From the NCBI GenBank assembly GCA_021325365.1, contig JAJPHF010000142.1:1-10974 (forward strand): a DNA stretch of 10,974 nt. Reading direction: 5' to 3'. Positions within the stretch are counted from its first letter, which is position 1. Every line of letters begins with the position of its first letter. A model generated the notes under the pieces. The model had not been told where the DNA came from. It worked only from the letters and a program-made list of their open reading frames with translations, and made no database searches. A program made the translations under genes and the position numbers. This DNA comes from Pseudomonadota bacterium. GTDB taxonomy: Bacteria; Chloroflexota; UBA6077; JAJPHF01. Below are positions 1 to 5,904 of the stretch, piece by piece.

Positions 1-689
1 GCCGGGTCCGGCCCGCGGCTGACGCGGGCCTGGTCGGCCTCGGCTTGCTGCAGGGCCTGGCGCGCGGTGGCCACGTCCTGCTCGGCCTTGCGCACGTCGG
101 CCGGGTCGGGTCCGGCTGCAACGCGTTGATACGCGGCCATCGCCTGGTTTAAGGCCGCCTGTGCCTCGGCCGCGGCGCGCTGCCGCCGCAGTGCTTCCGT
201 GTCGTTGCGCTGGGCCGCGGCGCTTTGCCGGGCCGATACCTGCGCGTCTAGTTGTGCCAGCCTCAGGGACGACACGCTTGCCTTTTCGCGCGCCGCGGCT
301 AGATCCTTGGCAACCTGCTTCGAATCTGCCTCGAGCAAGACCTGTCCTGCTTCCACCACGTCGCCTGGATTGACCGACACGGTGTCCACACGCCCGGCAG
401 CCGCAGGACTGAGGGCCGTCTCACTCGGGGCGGCGACGCGCCCGGTGAGGGATAAGAGCTCCTGAATCGATCCGCGCCGGACTTGCACGGTTTGCCGACC
501 GTTCATCGGTACAGGGGCCGGACGGGCCGCATCGGAGCTACCCGTAGCGGTCGGTGCCGCCGCGTCGACGAAGTCGTCATCGCCTCGTAGCAGCTGTGAC
601 TTGGCAAGGGGCGCCACGACACCGGCCATTGCCACGAGAAGGACGACGATGAGACCTAATGCCCAACGGCTCTTGATCCTGTGTGCCAT
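1..689 (-). CDS. HlyD/RND-type efflux membrane-fusion (periplasmic adaptor) protein, 3' end outside window
   Basis: The frame is open from an ATG at 689-687 to the left edge (229 codons) and has no stop, so the C-terminus is missing. The start is set by AGAGAGG about 8 bases upstream. The protein begins with a short basic stretch and one membrane segment (about residues 9-27, WALGLIVVLLVAMAGVVAPL), followed by a low-complexity linker. A biotinyl-lipoyl-like half-motif lies at about residues 64-110 (LTGRVAAPSETALSP, then VNPGDVVEAGQVLLEAD). After it comes a long Ala/Gln/Arg coiled coil in which GPDP-containing turns recur about 35 residues apart, which is typical of HlyD-family adaptor hairpins. 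In the family such proteins bridge an inner-membrane transporter (ABC or RND) to the outside. The partner transporter would lie to the left. It follows the EpsI-like gene by 153 bp on the same strand, so it may or may not be co-transcribed with the exosortase pair. Confidence 0.85.
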   Translation of the reverse strand, partial: MAHRIKSRWALGLIVVLLVAMAGVVAPLAKSQLLRGDDDFVDAAAPTATGSSDAARPAPVPMNGRQTVQVRRGSIQELLSLTGRVAAPSETALSPAAAGRVDTVSVNPGDVVEAGQVLLEADSKQVAKDLAAAREKASVSSLRLAQLDAQVSARQSAAAQRNDTEALRRQRAAAEAQAALNQAMAAYQRVAAGPDPADVRKAEQDVATARQALQQAEADQARVSRGPDP

Positions 690-771
690 CGCACGAACCT
701 CTCTTCTCACCGCGGGGCTACAGCTGCGGTTAGACCGAGTCGCGAACGTTGTACCGATAGTAAGAGCGGTC

Positions 772-811
772 CGTTGAGGGGCGCGCTCAACGCGATTGGT
801 GGCCGGTTGAG
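772..811. promoter_or_regulatory. Possible operator: GTTGAG inverted and direct half-sites upstream of the adaptor gene
   Basis: CGTTGAG at 772-778 is followed after 7 bases by its exact inverse CTCAACG (786-792). A third half-site, GGTTGAG, sits at 805-811. The same GTTGAG half-site occurs in a triple cluster upstream of the exosortase gene (2381-2407). The dyad could bind a regulator, or form a small hairpin in the transcript leaving the EpsI-like gene. No convincing -35/-10 pair was found between it and the adaptor start. Seen in sequence; function is inference. Confidence 0.25.
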
Positions 812-842
812 ATCTGGCTGAGCGGAGGCAGGTCGACTATGC

Positions 843-1451
843 TCAGTTGGCGTACCAGCCGGCCACCCGGGGAAAAATGGTATCGGCGAGAGCAACGGCC
901 TCCGCTGCCTGCGCGGACTCCAGGCCATCCAGTCGGACTACCACACTGAGGTAATAGTAGTCATTGGGGTGCCCAAGAAGCTTGTCGAGCACTACTAGGC
1001 TCCAAGCCTGGCCGCCGTTTCCCAGTAGACCACGACGCTCGCCAAAGGCATACAGGACCAGTAATCGCTCATTCTTCCGGGTGGCCACGAGCGCACCTTG
1101 CCCGGGGCTCGGCTGGGCTAAGTCCGCGGTCACTGGCTCGATCGTGTAGCCAGCGCCTTGGAACTCGACCTCGGCGCCAGTACGGTAAATGTTCTTGGCC
1201 TCTGGGTCGGTCTTCACCCTCACGAACGCCGTCACACCATTGCGAACATAGCGGCGAGTCACGATGTGCGTGGCGAAGTAAGGGTTCTCAACGGATGCAG
1301 GCCCCATTGCCCAGCCGTCGACGGCGTAGAGGCTGTCGCTGGCGGGCCAGCGAGGCTCAGCGGCCTCCGCGGGATTAGTGGCTGTAAGGATGCCCCATCC
1401 GGCCAGGAGGACCGCGATCAGGATCAGGCTACGCTGCTGACTACTTTGCAT
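843..1451 (-). CDS. EpsI-like exosortase-associated secreted protein
   Basis: A 202-aa protein starting ATG with GGAG six bases upstream, inside the end of the exosortase gene (28-bp overlap, different frame), so translation of the two is probably coupled. The N-terminus is a signal peptide or anchor (LILIAVLLAGWGIL, then Ala-rich). The body follows the layout of the EpsI family: a tryptophan-containing segment (AVDGWAMG), a Tyr/Arg strand region (TRRYVRNGVTAFVRV), a YRTGAEVEFQGAGY segment, and an alternating hydrophobic C-terminus. EpsI proteins accompany exosortases in polysaccharide-export and PEP-CTERM loci; their exact activity is not settled. Oddity: the protein contains no cysteine, although classical EpsI proteins carry a conserved Cys in an H-x-P-x-x-C-like motif just before the GW/GY segment. 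The assignment rests mainly on the neighbour and overall layout, so a divergent EpsI is the best call. Confidence 0.65.
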   Translation of the reverse strand: MQSSQQRSLILIAVLLAGWGILTATNPAEAAEPRWPASDSLYAVDGWAMGPASVENPYFATHIVTRRYVRNGVTAFVRVKTDPEAKNIYRTGAEVEFQGAGYTIEPVTADLAQPSPGQGALVATRKNERLLVLYAFGERRGLLGNGGQAWSLVVLDKLLGHPNDYYYLSVVVRLDGLESAQAAEAVALADTIFPRVAGWYAN

Positions 1452-2299
1452 CCCGCGCTCCGGCTAACGAGCAGCAGCCCGCTGAGGGCTACGCCGAATA
1501 GCAGTAGACTCGACGCGCTGTGGAAGAAGCCCTCGGCCGCGTCCGGGCCGAGCCACGATGCGACCAGCAGGACCAGCGTCACGCGCGTTGTGTTGGCTAC
1601 AATTACGATCGGCAGCACGCTGAACAGTACGGCGAGGCGTGCCGATAGAGTCCCGCGCGCAACGTAGGTCCAGACGGCCGACAGCGCGAGTAGCGAGAGC
1701 AAGGAGCTCATCCCCGAGCACGGCTCGGCTACCACGAAGCGAAACTGATCCGAATTGAGGATCAGGCCATCTCGCACGACGGGCACTCCGAGAGCGCTGC
1801 CGAGCGTGGCGGCGCCGAAGGCCGTGATCTGCTGCAGTGCGAAGCCGAGCGTGTACAGCAGCCCCCGATAGAGCCCTAGCCCGAAGGCCAGGAAGCCGAT
1901 AGGGAAGGCCAGCACGCGCAAGGCCTTCCAGCCCCAGAGGTAGGCAACAATTCCCCACAGGAGAGGGATCACCGCGAGCCCTGCCAGGGCCCGGATGCCG
2001 ATCCGGAAAGCAAGTATGTATAGGACTAGAGCCCCAACGACTATCAAGAGGCCGGCCGTTGCCCCCGGGCCGATACTTCGGCGTAGCGCCTCGCGCCGCC
2101 ACCAGACGAGCAGCAGGGCGACTGGACCGATGAAGAAGCCGTAGTTGAACTCGACGTCGAGCGACCAGACCTCAATGGCGTGGGCAAAGGCGGGCGCCAC
2201 GACAAGCGCTGTGGCGAGCCCAATGCCTAGGAGCGGACCGAGGGAGACAAGCTCTCTCGCCCTGGGAACGGCCAAGGTGCGTGGAGTGTTGGCGCTCAT
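1424..2299 (-). CDS. Exosortase (EpsH-type membrane transpeptidase)
   Basis: A polytopic membrane protein of about 291 aa with some eight hydrophobic segments. In numbering from the upstream GTG at 2311, the three active-site signatures are in order: Cys198 in AEPCSGMSS, Arg243 in ANTTRVTL, and His264 in FFHSASSLLLF. These match the Cys/Arg/His triad of exosortases and archaeosortases, which cleave C-terminal sorting tails of exported proteins at the inner membrane and are usually tied to exopolysaccharide loci. The region before them (FNYGFFIGPVALLLVWWRR, and a GWKALRVLAFPIGFLAF segment) is also typical. Possible starts are GTG 2311, ATG 2308 and ATG 2299. The only good SD (GGAG) overlaps or abuts the first two and sits 11 bases before the third, so 2299 is preferred. 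The EpsI-like gene overlaps the 3' end. No PEP-CTERM substrate is visible in the window. Confidence 0.88.
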   Translation of the reverse strand: MSANTPRTLAVPRARELVSLGPLLGIGLATALVVAPAFAHAIEVWSLDVEFNYGFFIGPVALLLVWWRREALRRSIGPGATAGLLIVVGALVLYILAFRIGIRALAGLAVIPLLWGIVAYLWGWKALRVLAFPIGFLAFGLGLYRGLLYTLGFALQQITAFGAATLGSALGVPVVRDGLILNSDQFRFVVAEPCSGMSSLLSLLALSAVWTYVARGTLSARLAVLFSVLPIVIVANTTRVTLVLLVASWLGPDAAEGFFHSASSLLLFGVALSGLLLVSRSAGCKVVSSVA

Positions 2300-2703
2300 A
2301 GGGTGCATCACTCCGTGCGGCAGGTGCGCTGGATAGGCACGCTGCCAGCGTCGTTAGAAGCCATGGTACACAGGTGGGCGGTTGAGGTGGATTGAGAAAC
2401 GGTTGAGCAGCCGTCGACGTTCGGCCCACGGCGCCCGCTGGCCTGTCGGCAAGCCGCCGGCGGTGAGCGGGTGGAACGACGCGCCGTGCAGGCGCACGTC
2501 CAGCACCCGGCGGGGGAGGTTACGCAGCAGGCGGCGGAGGCCGCGCTCAGGTGGCGCCGGCGCGGTGCGTTGTCCCCGAGGGCCGCGGCGCGGTTTCTGC
2601 GAGAGGCGAGGGGGCCTGAACCTCAGGAGGCGCGCACCAGGCGCGGGAGCGCGGCGCTGCAATGGCTGGCACGGGGGCGGGCCAGGGGACATGGAGGTGT
2701 TCG
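2300..2703. other. 404-bp interval with no confident gene
   Basis: This stretch separates the exosortase start from the next plus-strand gene. Two overlapping open frames look partly coding by codon bias but cannot both be real. One is minus 2354-2692, ending in a segment such as LLNRFSIHLNRPPVYHGF with mostly G/C third positions. The other is plus 2471-2734 (GTG start, helix-prone, Ala/Arg-rich). Neither has a good ribosome binding site or a family I recognise, and the local GC content makes third-position bias a poor guide. The interval also contains the GTTGAG cluster at 2381-2407 and presumably the exosortase promoter, which I could not pinpoint. Confidence 0.4.
2381..2407. promoter_or_regulatory. 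Three TTGAG repeats at 10-11 bp spacing, possible operator of the exosortase gene
   Basis: GTTGAG at 2381, ATTGAG at 2391 and GTTGAG at 2402 lie on the same face of the helix, about 80-105 bp upstream of the exosortase start. On the transcribed (minus) strand they read as CTCAA repeats. The same half-site occurs three times upstream of the adaptor gene (772-811). The pattern is visible; that a regulator binds it is inference. Confidence 0.3.
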
Positions 2704-2994
2704 ATGGTTCGGTGCGCAGTCCAGCGCGCGGTAGTCTCCTGGGCCGCCAGCGTGACGCTGGCGGCGGCGGCTACCCTGTTGGCGGCGCCGCCTAGCGTCG
2801 CCCTTGCCCAAGACTCGACGCCTCCGCCCACGCCGTCTGCCGTGGTGTCGGACAGCACTCAGGCTGCGACCGCGGCCGCGGTGCAGAATAGCCTGCAAGC
2901 GGAGGAGCAGACGCTCCAGCAAGGCGCGGCGCTGCAGAATCAGATGCAGCAGCAGGCGGCCAACGAAGAGTTCCAGGCGGAGAACGGCTATTGA
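2704..2994 (+). CDS. Small secreted Gln/Ala-rich protein, function unknown
   Basis: A 96-aa protein. The ATG at 2704 is chosen over an earlier in-frame ATG (2662) because GGAGG lies six bases before it and a signal peptide then starts at once. That signal is basic and hydrophobic (VVSWAASVTLAAAATLLAA) and ends in a likely signal peptidase site (VALAQD). The mature part has a Pro/Ser/Thr linker (STPPPTPSAVVSDS). It is followed by a predicted amphipathic helix rich in Gln, Glu and Ala (LQAEEQTLQQGAALQNQMQQ), which may form a coiled coil. No domain is recognised. It has no C-terminal membrane tail, so it is not a sortase or exosortase substrate by appearance. It is transcribed away from the exosortase and stands 173 bp before the nitroreductase gene. 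Confidence 0.65.
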   Translation: MVRCAVQRAVVSWAASVTLAAAATLLAAPPSVALAQDSTPPPTPSAVVSDSTQAATAAAVQNSLQAEEQTLQQGAALQNQMQQQAANEEFQAENGY

Positions 2995-3127
2995 CCGGGG
3001 CGCGGAGTCCCGCCCGACCGCGCCACCACGAGCGGCCGCGACGCGCGATGGCGATCACATCGCGCTGCGCCGCGGGAACGCCTGCGCCGTCGTCACCCAT
3101 GACTCGGTACTTTGCCGCGCAATGAGA

Positions 3128-3136
3128 TGCTATCAT
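3128..3136 (+). promoter_or_regulatory. Possible extended -10 promoter of the nitroreductase gene
   Basis: TG-C-TATCAT fits an extended -10 element. It lies 31 bp before the ATG at 3168, leaving a short leader with the ribosome site GAGG (3158-3161). There is no good -35 hexamer at 17 bp, which extended -10 promoters can lack. Confidence 0.3.
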
Positions 3137-3167
3137 CGCCGGGGCGACCAAGGCGCAGAGGTGACGC

Positions 3168-3683
3168 ATGCACGCATCGTCCGATGAGCTATTGGCCTTT
3201 CTCCGCCGGCTCCGAGCCGTCAGGGACTACACGTCGGCCCCCGTCTCGCAGGCGACGATCGAGGCCATCCTGGAAGTCGGGCGCTGGACGGGCACGGGCG
3301 GCAATCGCCAACCGACCGAGGTGGTGGTGGTCCGCGATCCGGATACGAAGCGGAAGCTCGGGGAGTGGGGGGCCGCGCCGGCGGCAACCGCCGCTGTCGT
3401 GCTCCTGCTGGTGACGGCCAGCGACGCGGCGGCATTCGACGAAGGGCGCGTTGCCGAGCGACTCGCGCTGGCGGCGGCCGCGTGCGGGCTGGGCTCCACG
3501 GTCGCCACGCTGAAGAACGACGGGCCGGACGCCGCTAAGCGGCTGCTGGGGATCCCCGCCGAGCGGCGAGCGGTGGCCCTGGTCGCCATCGGGCATCCTG
3601 ACGTCGAGGCGCGGCGGGCCCGCCCGAGGGCACCGCAGGCGCGGAAGCCCATGTCGGAGTTTGCCCACTGGGACCGCTTCTAG
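3168..3683 (+). CDS. Nitroreductase-family protein (FMN-dependent oxidoreductase type)
   Basis: A 171-aa protein starting at ATG 3168 with GAGG six bases upstream. The layout is that of the nitroreductase fold. An N-terminal helix and FMN-phosphate region comes first (RLRAVRDYTSAPVSQATIEA, with Arg16 and Arg19). It is followed by the G-x-N-x-Q-P element (GTGGNRQPTEVVVVRDP), a central segment LALAAAACGLGSTVATL matching the family's GL-G-S helix, a GIPAERRAVALVAIGHP strand, and the C-terminal RKPMSEFAHWDRF typical of the group. Family members reduce nitro groups, quinones or flavins with NAD(P)H as dimers. At 171 aa it is on the short side (usually 180-220), with little between the FMN segment and the central helix, so it may have a narrow or altered active site. 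The substrate cannot be told. It stands alone, between a secreted protein and a convergent operon, and is closed by the hairpins at 3708-3780. Confidence 0.85.
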   Translation: MHASSDELLAFLRRLRAVRDYTSAPVSQATIEAILEVGRWTGTGGNRQPTEVVVVRDPDTKRKLGEWGAAPAATAAVVLLLVTASDAAAFDEGRVAERLALAAAACGLGSTVATLKNDGPDAAKRLLGIPAERRAVALVAIGHPDVEARRARPRAPQARKPMSEFAHWDRF

Positions 3684-3707
3684 CGTCCCAGCTAGCGTCA
3701 CACCGAG

Positions 3708-3750
3708 CGGGCGTAGGCACCGCCGGGCCGCCCGGCGGTGCCTACGCCCG
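3708..3750. terminator. Perfect 20-bp hairpin between convergent genes
   Basis: The arm 3708-3727 is exactly complementary to 3731-3750, with a 3-base CCG loop. It lies 24 bp after the nitroreductase stop. There is no U-run after it on either strand, so it may stop transcription together with the next hairpin or protect 3' ends. It could serve both the plus-strand nitroreductase and the minus-strand aldolase operon. Confidence 0.6.
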
Positions 3751-3758
3751 GCGCCGGC

Positions 3759-3780
3759 GGGGCGGGCCTAGGCCCGCCCC
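3759..3780. terminator. Second hairpin: 22-bp perfect palindrome overlapping the aldolase stop codon
   Basis: The sequence is self-complementary from end to end, with GGGGCGGGCCT as the left half and the centre at CCTAGG. The aldolase stop codon (minus strand TAG at 3770-3768) lies in its middle, so the structure forms only after ribosomes leave. Probably a bidirectional transcription end with the hairpin at 3708-3750. Confidence 0.45.
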
Positions 3781-4721
3781 GCGACCTGTGGCTGATACTT
3801 CTCGCACAGCCCGTTCCAGTACTTGGCCCGCGCGCGGACCCGCTCCTGGACCTCGGGCGGAATGGTGAGGAAGGGCGGCCGCAGGGGCCCCGGGGTGCAG
3901 TAGCCGGCGTGGCCGATGGCCAGCTTGGCCGCGGTTTCGCGCCACTGGAGCTGGGGCGGGCCCTCGTAGGCATCGGTGATTTCGAAGGTGACCTGCTGCG
4001 CCGTGTCGAGGTCGCCCGCCGCCATCGCGTCGCGCAGGCGCAGCACCGGCGCCGGGCCCATCCAGCACTCATAGGACCAGAACCCGGCCGCGCCCAGCGG
4101 CGCGTACGAGAAGTACTGGCCCGCGATCACGAACGCGCTGATCTTGCCCCGGATGATGCGCTGCAGCTCCATGAAGCTCCGCGTCGTGCGGTGGCTGTCC
4201 TTCATCCCGATCACGCGGGGATTCTCGACGATCCGCCGGAAGGCCTCGACCGGCAGCCGCACGTGGTGGAGGTCGGGGTTATGGTAAATCATGATGTTCA
4301 ACGTGGGGAACATCTCCCCGATCTCCTGGTAGAAACGCAGGGCGTTGTCGACGGTGGAGGGGAAGTAGAACGGTACGCCCAGCAGCACCCCGACCGCCCC
4401 GGCGTCGCGCGCGATTTCCATCTTGCGCACGACCTCTCGACTGTTCAGGCTGGTCACGCCGATGAACAGCGGGACGCGCTGGCCGACGGCCTCGATCGTG
4501 GCCCGGGTCAGCGTCTCGAACTCCTCGGGCAGGAGGGTGTGGAACTCGCCAAAGCTGCCGGTCGTGGCGATGACGTCGATGCCATCACCGATGATGCGGT
4601 CCACCGCGGCCTTGAGGTTGTCGACCGCGACCGTGTCCTTGGCGCGGATGTCCGCCGCGTCCGGCGTGGCGAACGCCGGCATCATGGCCATCACGCCGTG
4701 CAGGTCCTGCGCCGTCAACAT
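3768..4721 (-). CDS. Hydratase-aldolase of the dihydrodipicolinate synthase superfamily (NahE/PhdJ type)
   Basis: A 317-aa class I aldolase. The ATG at 4721 is chosen because GGAGGG sits five bases upstream; an earlier in-frame GTG (4736) overlaps that site. Superfamily marks are in place: TTGSFGE (about 53-59), Tyr146 in IMIYHNPD, and the Schiff-base Lys174 in IGMKDSH. The N-terminus (MLTAQDLHGVMAMMPAFATPDA), GVTSLNSREVVRK, LLGVPFYFP and the C-terminus (GPLRPPFLTIPPEV, YWNGLCEKY) follow the pattern of trans-o-hydroxybenzylidenepyruvate / carboxybenzalpyruvate hydratase-aldolases rather than true DapA. Those enzymes hydrate and cleave ring-opened aromatic side chains to an aromatic aldehyde plus pyruvate. 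It is last in the operon, 62 bp after the bicupin dioxygenase, which would make its substrate. The exact substrate is not readable from sequence. Confidence 0.82.
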   Translation of the reverse strand: MLTAQDLHGVMAMMPAFATPDAADIRAKDTVAVDNLKAAVDRIIGDGIDVIATTGSFGEFHTLLPEEFETLTRATIEAVGQRVPLFIGVTSLNSREVVRKMEIARDAGAVGVLLGVPFYFPSTVDNALRFYQEIGEMFPTLNIMIYHNPDLHHVRLPVEAFRRIVENPRVIGMKDSHRTTRSFMELQRIIRGKISAFVIAGQYFSYAPLGAAGFWSYECWMGPAPVLRLRDAMAAGDLDTAQQVTFEITDAYEGPPQLQWRETAAKLAIGHAGYCTPGPLRPPFLTIPPEVQERVRARAKYWNGLCEKYQPQVAGRA

Positions 4722-4783
4722 CGTGTCCCTCCACACTGTTACGTATCAAGATGGCTGCTGCATTGCTCGGGCGCGGTCTGGCG

Positions 4784-5812
4784 TCAGGCCGCCTCCTCAC
4801 GGTAGAGATCGAGGTATTGCAGGAGCGGCGCGTCGGTCATCGAGAAGAGGATCGCCGCCTCGGAAGCCGAGGTGTTGGCGTGCTGGTGCGCGTACCAGAC
4901 CGGCACCACGAAGATGTCGCCCTGGCTCCAGTCGAAGCGCTGGTCGCCGATCACGCTGCTGCCCGAGCCGCGGACGACGTGATAGATTGCCGTGCTCGTA
5001 TGGCGGTGTGCGGCGGTCTCCTGGCCGGGCTGGAGGAGCTGCACTGCACACTGGATCGAGGGCAGGGTGGGCCCACCAGTCGTGGGGTGCCGGAACTCGA
5101 GCAGGTAGCCGTCGAAGCGGTCGGGGCCGCTGGTCAGGCGGGTGAGCGCCTGCAGGGCCGGATAGGTGTCGCGCCACTTGTAATGGTAGAAGGCGGCCGG
5201 CGGGGCAGCCGGCGGGCGGGCGGGCCCGAACAGGCGCCCCGCCTGGTCGCTGGTGACCTGGATGGGCTGGCGCTCGGCGGTGTAGCCGTCCTGAGCGAAC
5301 TGCTGCAGGGCCAGGACCAGCGGCAAGTCGAGACCGTCGAGCCAAACGATCGGCTGGTCGCTCTCGTTGACGTGGTCGTGCCAGGAGAGCTGGGGGGTGA
5401 GGATGAGGTCGCCCTCGTCCATGAGACACTGCTGGCCATTCACGGTCGTGTAGGCGCCGTGCCCCTGGACGACGAAGCGCAGCGCCGCCATCGTGTGGCG
5501 GTGCGGCCGCGCGTGCTCGTGGGGCTTCAAGTACTGCACCGAGAGGTGGAGGGTCTGCGTCGTACACTTGCGGTCGGCGAGGCCCGGATTGACGAGGAGG
5601 GCGACGCGGCGCGCCGCGCGCTCTAGATCGACCAGCTCCCCGGCGCGCACCAGGCTCTGGTACACGTCGTTCCATCTCCAGAGATGGGGCACGACCGCGG
5701 TGATGGGATAGGGCTGCACCGGGTCGTTCCAGTGCCAGAACCCCATGAGCTGCTTCGCGGCCATGTCCTGATCGAGCAGCTCGAGACGATCGGCCGTCAG
5801 AGTCTCGTTCAC
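4784..5812 (-). CDS. Bicupin ring-cleavage dioxygenase (gentisate / salicylate / 1-hydroxy-2-naphthoate dioxygenase family)
   Basis: About 342 aa with two cupin domains. In the first, HRHTMAALRFVVQG (His about 105 and 107) and SWHDHVN (His about 146) supply the iron ligands. In the second, HRHTSTAIYHVVRG and WYAHQHAN keep an equivalent set. GxGAYTTVNG and EGDLILTPQLSWHDH are close to the gentisate 1,2-dioxygenase pattern, and IGDQRFDWSQGDIFVVPVWYAH to its C-terminal half. The family is Fe(II)-dependent and opens aromatic rings next to a carboxylate. Two GTG codons abut (5815 and 5812); the second is preferred because GGAGG lies five bases before it. The gene starts 29 bp after the extended end of the binding-protein gene and is followed by the hydratase-aldolase. 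That order matches the phenanthrene-type pair (ring opening, then aldolase) better than gentisate catabolism, which would use a fumarylpyruvate hydrolase. Substrate choice is inference. Confidence 0.85.
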   Translation of the reverse strand: MNETLTADRLELLDQDMAAKQLMGFWHWNDPVQPYPITAVVPHLWRWNDVYQSLVRAGELVDLERAARRVALLVNPGLADRKCTTQTLHLSVQYLKPHEHARPHRHTMAALRFVVQGHGAYTTVNGQQCLMDEGDLILTPQLSWHDHVNESDQPIVWLDGLDLPLVLALQQFAQDGYTAERQPIQVTSDQAGRLFGPARPPAAPPAAFYHYKWRDTYPALQALTRLTSGPDRFDGYLLEFRHPTTGGPTLPSIQCAVQLLQPGQETAAHRHTSTAIYHVVRGSGSSVIGDQRFDWSQGDIFVVPVWYAHQHANTSASEAAILFSMTDAPLLQYLDLYREEAA

Positions 5813-5841
5813 CACGCCTCCCTTGGCCCGCGGGCGCCGCC

Positions 5842-5904
5842 TTACCGCGCGTAGGGCCCGAGCACGCTCACCGCGTAGTCGACAAACGACTGGTCGACGA
5901 CCTA
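5842..5904 (-). pseudogene. In-frame C-terminal extension after the TAG of the binding-protein gene
   Basis: Reading on past the TAG in the same frame gives VVDQSFVDYAVSVLGPYAR and then a TAA at 5844-5842. This looks like the normal end of NMT1-type binding proteins, which often finish with a D-x-x-F/Y-x-x-x-A-x-x-x-LG-Y/PY tail. With it the next gene would start only 29 bp later, a normal operon spacing. The TAG may be a CAG-to-TAG change (Gln in DVSQVVDQ), a sequencing or assembly error, or a readthrough site. Seen in sequence; the family match is from memory. Confidence 0.7.

Noticed and set aside
2471..2734. Plus-strand frame with high G/C third positions
   Set aside because: No family, only a weak ribosome site, and it overlaps the secreted-protein gene; the overlapping minus frame 2354-2692 has similar bias, so codon bias cannot decide.
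3738..4805. Long plus-strand frame (355 codons) over the aldolase gene
   Set aside because: Antisense shadow in GC-rich DNA: the minus-strand frame has catalytic motifs, a ribosome site and homology, and the plus frame has none.
4751..5626. Long plus-strand frame (291 codons) over the dioxygenase gene
   Set aside because: Shadow of the bicupin gene; no ribosome site, no recognisable domain.
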